Assembly: GCF_004519335.1 (NCBI RefSeq)
Contig: NZ_SOZD01000003.1
Span: forward strand, 248,001-312,000
Reading direction: 5' to 3'
DNA length: 64,000 bases
DNA from: Jiella endophytica
Lineage (GTDB): Bacteria; Pseudomonadota; Alphaproteobacteria; Rhizobiales; Rhizobiaceae
Part shown: in pieces, positions 57,934 to 64,000 of the stretch
How positions within the stretch are numbered: the stretch's first letter is position 1
Layout: each line of letters starts with the position of its first letter
Notes under the pieces: generated by a model
What the model was told of the DNA's origin: nothing
Databases searched by the model: none
The model's input: only the letters and a program-made list of their open reading frames with translations
Program-made: the position numbers and the translations under genes

Positions 57934-59376
57934 TTAGGCCTCTTCGTCAAAGAGGTCGCGCCAGAGGCGACGCCGCGTCAGGAAACGCAGCGGGAGCGGC
58001 GCGATGCCGGGTGCGAGCCGCGCCCTCGCCGCGTGTGCCGCGGCACGTGGTCGCCCCGCCCCGTCGACGACGACCGGCAGGCAGCGGATGCGCCTGCCGC
58101 CGAGCCCGAGCGAGCCGAGCGCGACGATGCGCGCGCCCGCGAACCCAGTCCAGGATCCTGCATCAACGACGGCACGGCCGTCGGAGAGAACCGGCGCTGC
58201 CATTTCCGGCGCGAAGCCCCGGCGCAAGGGCTCGGCCAAAGCCAGCGGCAAAGCCGGGATGCCGGTTCGGCCGAACTCGCGCATCAAGACGATCTCCCGC
58301 CCCTCGATGGCGACGAGGGCGCCGCCCAGCGACCGCGTTCCCCTCGCCCCCTCATTGCCTGAGCGGTCCGCCCCGATGGCCGCAGCGCGCAACCAGCCGA
58401 GGAGATCGCGGATCTGCGCGCGAGACGGCGGCTCGGCACGTCCCGAGACTGCGACGATGGCGCGCGACAGGAGATGGCCGGCACAGCGATCGGAAATGTC
58501 GGAAAGCGCCGTGTGATCGAGGACGACCGCGCCGCCGCCGTCGCAGCGCAACCGGCCGGTGGTTTCCAGATCCGCAAGGAGACCCGCGAGCGCCCCCTCA
58601 CCCCGCCGGCGCGCCTCCTTGCAGCGGGCAAGATCGCGGGCGGCCTTCGCTCGGAGTTTCGCATCCTCGCCAAGGGCAAGGCGGATGCGCGCGCGGTCAT
58701 AGGCTGGGTCGCGGTTGCTCGGGTCGTCGACGGGGGCGATGCCCTCCGCAGCGACAACCGTCGCCAGCATCTCGCGCGGCAGATCGAGAAAGGGCCGGCC
58801 GAGGAGGACGTCGGGACCCAGCCAGCGCAGCGGCCGCATGCCGGCCCGGCCGAAGAGATCGGCGCCGTTCTCTCTGCGGATCAGATGGGTTTCGACATCG
58901 TCGTCATGGTGATGGCCGGTGAGGACCAGGCCGAGATCGTGGCGCCGCGCATGGCTGACGAGCAGCTCGTAGCGGGCCTCGCGGGCGCTGGCGGACAGGT
59001 TGCCGGCGCCGTCCCAGCCGGGCCAGACGAGCGTCTCATGGGGCAAGCCGCAGCGGCTGGCGAGTTCGGCGACGAATGCGGCTTCGGCGGCAGATTCCGG
59101 CCGCAGGCGATGGTCGACGGTGGCGACGCGGATCTCCGGCGCGGCCTGGCCGGCGGAGCGCTTCCAAGCAGAAGCGGCAATGAGAAGCGCGAGGGAGTCG
59201 GGACCGCCGGAAACGGCGAGAAGAATGCCGCCGATGGGGGAAAGGCGGCGATCGGCCGATGCGTAGAGGGCCGCGATGGCGTCGGCGAGGCGGGTCTTCG
59301 AGGCGTCATCGCGCCCCGTCTTCTGCCGGGGGCGGGCCGCCGGCGCATTTCCGGTTCCTGCCGACGGGCGGCTCAG
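57934..59376 (-). CDS. tilS: tRNA(Ile)-lysidine synthase TilS (start codon unusual)
   Basis: Modifies C34 of the CAU-anticodon isoleucine tRNA to lysidine. In this frame I read GGILLAVSGGPDSLALLI, the PP-loop with SGGxDS, then VATVDHRLRPES, LTGHHHDDDVETHLIR, RPFLDLPREML, DPSNRDPAYDRARIR and a C-terminal helical region. No ATG, GTG or TTG occurs in frame before the PP-loop; the first such codon (TTG at 59046) would delete it. The best start is CTG at 59376, overlapping the cpoB stop as CTGA, 10 bases after AAGG, or CTG at 59379. A sequencing frameshift near 59300-59350 is the alternative. Confidence 0.82.
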   Translation of the reverse strand: MSRPSAGTGNAPAARPRQKTGRDDASKTRLADAIAALYASADRRLSPIGGILLAVSGGPDSLALLIAASAWKRSAGQAAPEIRVATVDHRLRPESAAEAAFVAELASRCGLPHETLVWPGWDGAGNLSASAREARYELLVSHARRHDLGLVLTGHHHDDDVETHLIRRENGADLFGRAGMRPLRWLGPDVLLGRPFLDLPREMLATVVAAEGIAPVDDPSNRDPAYDRARIRLALGEDAKLRAKAARDLARCKEARRRGEGALAGLLADLETTGRLRCDGGGAVVLDHTALSDISDRCAGHLLSRAIVAVSGRAEPPSRAQIRDLLGWLRAAAIGADRSGNEGARGTRSLGGALVAIEGREIVLMREFGRTGIPALPLALAEPLRRGFAPEMAAPVLSDGRAVVDAGSWTGFAGARIVALGSLGLGGRRIRCLPVVVDGAGRPRAAAHAARARLAPGIAPLPLRFLTRRRLWRDLFDEEA

Positions 59377-60365
59377 CAGTTTGCCGCCTTCTCTTCGTCC
59401 TTCAGCTTGCGCCGGACGTTGTCGCTCATCTGCGGATAGCGGCGGGCGACCTCCTTGTAGGTCACGCAGGCCGTGTCGCGATTGTTGAGCTTGGCGAGCG
59501 ACATGCCGAGCTTCAGCATCATGTCGGGCGCCTTGGCGTTCTTCGGATGCGACTTCTGCGCATCGAGGAAGACTTCGGCGGCGTCGGCATATTTCTTCTG
59601 CTGGAAAAGGCTCTCGCCGAGCCAGTATTCGGCGTCCGGCGCATCCTTGGCGCTCGGATAGGTCTGGGAATACTGGCGGAAGGACTGCTCGGCCTTCTGA
59701 TAGTCGCCGGCGAGGAGGTAGTTGTAGGCAAGATCATACATCTCGCGCGGGCCGTTCGCCTCGATGCTGGCGACGGTCGAGGAGTCGGCCGCGGACTGCG
59801 AAGCGCCTGCCGTCGCCCCCCCCGTAGTCGCCCCTTGCGAGGACGAGCCGTCGAGTCCCGACGTGTCGAGACCGCCGGAGAGGAGATTGCCGATATTGTC
59901 GTCGCTGCTCGCCGCAGCGCTCGAGGTGTCGCCGGTCGCGGGGGCAGAGGTGCCGGCATCGCCGCGCTGCTGGCCGGAGGACGATGATGCAGGAGCAGAG
60001 CCACCGCCTTCCAGCTGCTGGAACCGGAACTCGGAATCCTCGCGGTACTTGCGCATGTCCTCCTGGGCCTGCAGGAGCTGGAAGCTCAGCTCCTCGACCC
60101 GGCCGTTCAGCCGCCGGACCTCTTCCTCGAGCTGGTTGAGCCGCACCACCATGTCGCTCGCCTGGGCGAGCCTCACCGGCCGGCCCTCGTCGGCCCGCTG
60201 CGGCGTTCCCGCCGCTTGCACCGGAATCCCGGTCTCAGCGGCGGACCGATCCGATCCGCCGAAGACGCCCGGCAGGTCGAAGGCCGAGGCCCCCGCCGGC
60301 ATCAACAGAGCCAGCATGGCCGCAGCCGCCATGCCGCGGCGGAGCATCGTCACTTTCGTCACCAT
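59373..60365 (-). CDS. cpoB: Cell division coordinator CpoB (YbgF), Tol-Pal system
   Basis: Periplasmic protein linking Tol-Pal constriction with peptidoglycan synthesis. The 330-residue product has a signal peptide (hydrophobic 12-28), a coiled coil (DMVVRLNQLEEEVRRLNGRVEELSFQLL region, about 70-115), a long Ser/Gly/Ala-rich linker (about 120-205), and C-terminal TPR repeats (YDLAYNYLLAGDYQKAEQSF, YWLGESLFQQKKYADAAEVF, MLKLGMSLAKLNNRDTACVTY). The linker is unusually long. Its stop overlaps the proposed tilS start. Confidence 0.93.
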   Translation of the reverse strand: MVTKVTMLRRGMAAAAMLALLMPAGASAFDLPGVFGGSDRSAAETGIPVQAAGTPQRADEGRPVRLAQASDMVVRLNQLEEEVRRLNGRVEELSFQLLQAQEDMRKYREDSEFRFQQLEGGGSAPASSSSGQQRGDAGTSAPATGDTSSAAASSDDNIGNLLSGGLDTSGLDGSSSQGATTGGATAGASQSAADSSTVASIEANGPREMYDLAYNYLLAGDYQKAEQSFRQYSQTYPSAKDAPDAEYWLGESLFQQKKYADAAEVFLDAQKSHPKNAKAPDMMLKLGMSLAKLNNRDTACVTYKEVARRYPQMSDNVRRKLKDEEKAANC

Positions 60366-60380
60366 TCGTTCCCCTCGCCC

Positions 60381-60397
60381 GAACCACCTGGTGGTTC
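60381..60397. repeat. GAACCACC/GGTGGTTC palindrome
   Basis: A perfect 8-base inverted repeat around one T. It overlaps the left end of the dispersed element and equals the outer arm sequence of the copy at 19365-19436, suggesting the edge of a second, lost copy. It lies 16 bases upstream of the cpoB start. Confidence 0.6.
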
Positions 60398-60460
60398 GAT
60401 CCCGACATCTGATGCCACCTCGATCTCGATCGGGGCTCAGATGTCAAATTCAATCCACTG
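60390..60460. repeat. Dispersed palindromic element, copy C
   Basis: GGTGGTTCGATCCCGACAT opens the element, and arms GACATCTGA (60404-60412) and TCAGATGTC (60437-60445) are perfect complements. The interior CTCGATCTCGATCGGGG resembles the loop of copy B near 19.49 kb, and TTCAATCCACT closes it. It sits between pal and cpoB. Confidence 0.8.
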
Positions 60461-60676
60461 GGCGCGCCTGAAGATCGGACGCGCCGTTGCTTTCCCCGGA
60501 GATCGTCATCGAGGGAGAAGGGCAATGTGGCGCGGCCGGAATTCTCAGACAAGTTTGGAACGAGCGAGTTCGGCCAAAGTTTGACGGCCCGCCCACCGTC
60601 CCGCGGCGAGCGGAACGGCGAACGGGCCGTTGAACCTGTCAGGCGCCGCGGGAGGTGCCGCGGCGATGCTCGCCGG

Positions 60677-61195
60677 TCAGCTCGACGGGCCGCCGAGGAC
60701 GGTGACGGCGCGGCGGTTCTGCGACCAGCAGGAGATGTCGTCGCAGACGGCGACCGGCCGCTCCTTGCCGTAGGAGATGGTGCGCATCCGGCTCGCCGGA
60801 ACGCCGAGCTGCGTGAGGTAGTCGCGGGTGGCGGCGGCGCGGCGGGCACCGAGGGCGAGGTTGTACTCGCGGGTGCCGCGCTCGTCGGCGTGACCCTCGA
60901 TGGTGATCGCATACTGCCGGTTCTGGTTCAGCCACTGCGCCTGGCGCTGCAGAGTCTGCTGGCTCGGGGCGTTGATGCTGGAAGAGTCGGTGTCGAAGAA
61001 GATCCGATCGCCGACATTGACCGTGAAGTCCTGGGGCGAGCCGGGGGTGACGTTACCAACGCCGGCGCCGCCGAGGCCGAGGCCGGCGGCGCTGTCGGGC
61101 AGGCCGTCCTTCTTGCTCGCGCAGCCGGCGATGAGGAGGCCGGCCAGGAGGGCGAAGGCGATGCGGCCATTGCTGTGAGAGACCATGCTCAGCAT
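60677..61195 (-). CDS. pal: Peptidoglycan-associated lipoprotein Pal
   Basis: Outer-membrane lipoprotein binding peptidoglycan and TolB. The 172-residue product has a signal sequence with lipobox LIAGC (cysteine about residue 25), a Gly-rich linker and the OmpA-like domain: RIFFDTDSSSINAPSQQTL, AITIEGHADERGTREYNLALGARRA, and SYGKERPV. Two C-terminal cysteines (VCDDISCW) probably form a disulfide. The ATG at 61195 follows GAAGGAG; the upstream TTG at 61210 is less likely. Confidence 0.95.
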   Translation of the reverse strand: MLSMVSHSNGRIAFALLAGLLIAGCASKKDGLPDSAAGLGLGGAGVGNVTPGSPQDFTVNVGDRIFFDTDSSSINAPSQQTLQRQAQWLNQNRQYAITIEGHADERGTREYNLALGARRAAATRDYLTQLGVPASRMRTISYGKERPVAVCDDISCWSQNRRAVTVLGGPSS

Positions 61196-61434
61196 GGCGA
61201 ACTCCTTCAAATCAGGGGTTTTTTCGTAACCGACGGCTTACCACGTCCAAGCTTAACGGCCGGTAAAATCGATTGTTTTCCGCCGTCGCGGCAGCCTTTT
61301 GGCAAAGAGTGCGGAAAGCTGACGATTTGCCTCCCCGCGAACACGTTTCCCTAGCGGCTGATGCGTTCGTGCAACATCCGAGAGGTTTATGCCGCGAGGC
61401 TTGCGTCGGGCTGGGACGGGTGCGATCGCCTGCG

Positions 61435-61468
61435 AGAGAAAAGCGCCGGGGCGGATGCCGCCCCGGCG
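61435..61468 (-). terminator. Intrinsic terminator after tolB
   Basis: On the minus strand, CGCCGGGGCGG-CAT-CCGCCCCGGCG forms a perfect 11-base stem with a three-base loop, followed by CTTTTCTC. It lies 26 bases past the tolB stop and separates tolB from pal, so pal-cpoB-tilS-ftsH probably form a separate transcription unit. Confidence 0.85.
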
Positions 61469-61494
61469 TCTGGCAGGAAGAGAGAGAGGGTCGA

Positions 61495-62805
61495 TCAGTC
61501 GAGCAGCGGCGACCAGGCCGGATCCGACGCATAGCCCGGCGTCGGAATGGTCTGCTCGTTATAGCCGGTGAGGTCGATCGAGTGGAGCTGCGGACCGCCG
61601 GCGCCCTTCTGGTCGCTGAAATACATCAGTACGCGGCCGTTCGGCGCCCAGGTCGGGCCTTCGTTGTGGAAGCCCGAGGTGAGGATCCGCTCGCCGGAAC
61701 CATCGGGGCGCATGACGCCGATCTGGAACTGGCCGCCGGTCTGCTTGGTGAAGGCGATGAGATCGCCGCGCGGCGACCAGACCGGCGTCGAATAGGTGCC
61801 GTCGCCGAAGGAGATGCGCTGCTGGTTCGAGCCGTCGCCATTCATCGTGTAGAGCTGCTGGCGGCCGCCGCGGTCGGATTCGAAGACGATGCGGGTGCCG
61901 TCCGGCGAGAAGGACGGCGAGGTGTCGATGGCCGTCGTCGCGGTCAGCCGCGTCGTCGCCCGCGAGCGAAGGTCCATCGCATAGATGTTGGCATTGCCGT
62001 TCTGCTGCAGGCTCATGATCACCTTCTGCCCGTCCGGCGAGAAGCGCGGCGAGAAGGTCATGCCCGGGAAGTTGCCGACGATCTCCCGCTGGCCGGTCTC
62101 GAGCTGCAGGAGATAGACCCGCGGCTCGCCGTTGCCGAAGGACATGTAGGTAATTTCCTGGCGGTTCGGCGAAAACCGCGGGGTGAGGACGAGGTCGCGG
62201 CCGTCGGTCAGATAGCGCACATTGGCGCCGTCCTGGTCCATGATGGCGAGGCGCTTGACACGGTTGGCCTTGTCGCCGCTCTCGGCGACGAAGACGACGC
62301 GGCTGTCGAAATAGCCCTTCTCGCCGGTGATCCGCTCGTAGATCGCATCGGCGATGATGTGGCCGACGCGGCGCCAGTTGTCCGGATTGGTGTAGAACTG
62401 CTGGCCGTCCATCTGCTGCCCGGCAACGGTGTCCCACAGGCGGAACTCGACCCGCAGCCGGCCGTCCGCCTCCGGCGAGACGCGGCCGACGACGAGCGCC
62501 TGGGCGTTGATCACCGTCCAGTCCTGGAAGTTCGGGCTGACATCCGGCCCGAGCCCCTTCTGGATGAAGGCCGCCTTGGCGATCGGTGCGAACAGGCCGG
62601 AGCGCTTCAGATCGGCCGAGACGACGTCGGAGATCTTCTGGCCGAGGCCGTCATTCGACTGGAAGTCGGCGATGGCGATCGGCAGCGGCTGGACGTTGCC
62701 CTGCGTGATGTCGAGTTCGACGACGGCGGCGGCGGGCGTCGCGGCGGCAACCGCGCCGGCAAGCACCAGGACGGCCGCGCAAAGGCGCATGACGATGGTA
62801 GGCAT
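61495..62805 (-). CDS. tolB: Tol-Pal system beta-propeller protein TolB
   Basis: Periplasmic protein that contacts Pal and TolA. The 436-residue product has a signal peptide (hydrophobic 6-22, cleaved after AAA), the N-terminal domain ([32 protein letters not shown]) and a six-bladed propeller with repeated FSPDG/WSP motifs ([53 protein letters not shown]). The ATG at 62805 is preceded by GAGGGGAAA. Confidence 0.95.
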   Translation of the reverse strand: MPTIVMRLCAAVLVLAGAVAAATPAAAVVELDITQGNVQPLPIAIADFQSNDGLGQKISDVVSADLKRSGLFAPIAKAAFIQKGLGPDVSPNFQDWTVINAQALVVGRVSPEADGRLRVEFRLWDTVAGQQMDGQQFYTNPDNWRRVGHIIADAIYERITGEKGYFDSRVVFVAESGDKANRVKRLAIMDQDGANVRYLTDGRDLVLTPRFSPNRQEITYMSFGNGEPRVYLLQLETGQREIVGNFPGMTFSPRFSPDGQKVIMSLQQNGNANIYAMDLRSRATTRLTATTAIDTSPSFSPDGTRIVFESDRGGRQQLYTMNGDGSNQQRISFGDGTYSTPVWSPRGDLIAFTKQTGGQFQIGVMRPDGSGERILTSGFHNEGPTWAPNGRVLMYFSDQKGAGGPQLHSIDLTGYNEQTIPTPGYASDPAWSPLLD

Positions 62806-63066
62806 GAGTGGAATTTCCCCTCTTGAGCAGCCGTGTCTCACCGCCCCGAGGGCGGCCGTGCTGATGATTCTCGGATCGGCCGAACGCTGCGAACGATCGG
62901 CCGCCTTCCCCCGGACCGGGCTCCGCGCCGGCCCCTCCGGCCGGCCTGACGGAACCTTCAGGGTCCGGGTGTTCTGGTTCCGCCCCGCCCTGCCGGACCT
63001 TTCCCAGTCGCCCTTACTAGGTCACTTTCGGGAATTTTCATGGCAACGGGGCGTATTCGGTGCCGG

Positions 63067-64000
63067 TCAGAGCATCTGGCTCGGATCGAAATTGAGCAGA
63101 ACTTCCGACCAGGTGTCGTATTTCTCCGCCGGCAGCGTATAGGGCGCGCAGCGGATCACCGCGCGCAGCGCCGCCTCGGCCGCGGCCCGCGCGATGCCGG
63201 ACCCGCCGCCGTCGACGATCTCGGGCCGGCCTTCCAGCCCGCCGGAGGGATCGAGCCGCATGCGGATCGTCACCCGCAAGGAGCCGGCCTCGGAAACGCC
63301 GGCCGGCGGCGACCAGCACTGGCTGACCTGGCCACGCAGCGCGTCGAGCTCGCTCTGGGAGAGCTTGCCGCCTGTCTTGCGTTCGCCGCCGAGGGACGCC
63401 TGCTGCTGCGTGCGCTTGGCACCGCCGCCGGCGGATTTTTCCTTGTTGAGCAGCGCGGCGATCTTGTCCGGATCGAACTCGCTGTCCTCCTGCGCCTGCC
63501 GCGTCGGCTTGTCGGCCGGCTTTTCCGGCTTCTTCGTCTCGGTCGGGCGAGGCTTCGGCGGGGTCGGGCGCGCCTGCGGCACCGGCCCGGCGTCCGGAAG
63601 CGAGGCGACCGCCTCGGGTTTCGGCGCCGGCTTTTCCGGCTGTTGCTGCTCGGGCTGCGGCTGCGGCTCGGCGGTGGCGATCGCCTCCTCGATCGGGTCG
63701 GCCTCCTGCGGCGCCGGTTCGGCCGGGGCGGGCTCGGACGGCGCGGCCGTCTCCTGCGGCTGCGGTGCGGGCTCGGGTCGCGGCGTCGGCACGGCGTCCG
63801 GCACCGGCGTCTCCTCGGGCGCCGGCTCGGGCGAAGGCGGCGGCTCGGAGGCGGCAGGGGCGGCGGTCTGCTCGACGGCCTTTTCGCGCTCGGTCGGCGT
63901 CGGCGGGGATTCGAGATCGACGGAGTTCTCGCCGACATTCTGCGCGTCGTCGTTCACCGCCGGCTGCTTCGTCGGATCCGGGGACGGCGTCTCGGTGACC
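63067..64000 (-). CDS. tolA: Tol-Pal energy transducer TolA (C-terminal part)
   Basis: The gene enters from the right edge; about 310 C-terminal codons are visible and the N-terminal transmembrane anchor is outside. The product is a long Pro/Glu/Ala-rich periplasm-spanning stalk (PAPEETPVPDAVPTPRPEPAP type), a Lys-rich stretch (RPTETKKPEKPADKP), and a TonB/TolA C-terminal domain: LSQSELDALRGQVSQCWSPPAG, RVTIRMRLDPSGG, and YDTWSEVLLNFDPSQML. Order tolA-tolB-pal-cpoB is canonical, so tolR and tolQ are expected to the right. Confidence 0.92.
   Translation of the reverse strand, partial: VTETPSPDPTKQPAVNDDAQNVGENSVDLESPPTPTEREKAVEQTAAPAASEPPPSPEPAPEETPVPDAVPTPRPEPAPQPQETAAPSEPAPAEPAPQEADPIEEAIATAEPQPQPEQQQPEKPAPKPEAVASLPDAGPVPQARPTPPKPRPTETKKPEKPADKPTRQAQEDSEFDPDKIAALLNKEKSAGGGAKRTQQQASLGGERKTGGKLSQSELDALRGQVSQCWSPPAGVSEAGSLRVTIRMRLDPSGGLEGRPEIVDGGGSGIARAAAEAALRAVIRCAPYTLPAEKYDTWSEVLLNFDPSQML

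Noticed and set aside
58881-59348. 155-codon minus-strand frame starting ATG near 59348
   Set aside because: Overlaps the conserved PP-loop region of tilS in another frame and is Pro/Ser/Arg-rich; kept only as a sign that a frameshift error is possible there.

Overview
The window is a GC-rich chromosomal segment of an alphaproteobacterium. The evidence is the rhizobial che gene order, a Tol-Pal/tilS/ftsH/glmM cluster, a DUF4170-DUF374-waaA-lpxK lipid A operon, DUF2093, an Omp25/Omp31-type outer membrane protein, a thiCOSGE operon behind a TPP riboswitch, and several families of short intergenic palindromes. Hyphomicrobiales (Rhizobiales) is the best fit; a marine or phyllosphere family such as Aurantimonadaceae is only a guess. 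No plasmid, phage, transposase, rRNA, tRNA or CRISPR array was seen.

Layout. 1-5013 (minus): chemotaxis operon STAS-cheY-cheA-cheW-cheR-cheB, with cheB cut by the left edge. 5667-10278 (plus): ribokinase, a DNA-binding-domain-only ModE, modABC behind a ModE-box-like palindrome, and a cytochrome b561. 10627-13974 (minus): a four-gene operon of unknown pathway (BchC-like MDR dehydrogenase, degenerate 6-pyruvoyl-tetrahydropterin-synthase-like protein, GT4 glycosyltransferase, SAM methyltransferase). 14335-19074: comM, a GNAT protein, three small exported proteins and a secreted hypothetical. 19075-26843: DUF2252, a glycosyltransferase/metallophosphoesterase pair, malic enzyme and a repeat-rich zone holding a GIY-YIG nuclease gene. 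26922-32700 (plus): TPP riboswitch, thiC-thiO-thiS-thiG-thiE, then thiD. 33019-42817 (minus): pentose utilisation (sugar epimerase, Gfo/Idh dehydrogenase, ABC transporter, xylA, xylB). 43090-45273 (plus): mutL and DUF2093. 45307-50938 (minus): pmbA-cysQ-DUF4170-acyltransferase-waaA-lpxK. 51074-54072: a KefB-type antiporter and an outer membrane protein. 54316-64000 (minus): tolA (cut by the right edge), tolB, pal, cpoB, tilS, ftsH, glmM.

How the parts fit together. Most genes belong to known housekeeping modules: motility signalling, molybdate uptake, thiamine synthesis, xylose catabolism, lipid A/Kdo assembly and envelope constriction. Four-base ATGA or GTGA overlaps (occasionally CTGA) recur, so translational coupling is used heavily.

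The parts least explained by known biology are: (i) the four-gene operon at 10627-13974, whose pterin-synthase-like member has lost every residue of the usual catalytic triad; (ii) the GIY-YIG nuclease gene bracketed by inverted palindromes; (iii) a long dispersed palindrome present near 19.4 kb (two copies) and 60.4 kb; (iv) tilS, which has no ATG, GTG or TTG before its PP-loop; and (v) a cluster of tiny exported proteins, two of which share a GGLVPGQ tail.
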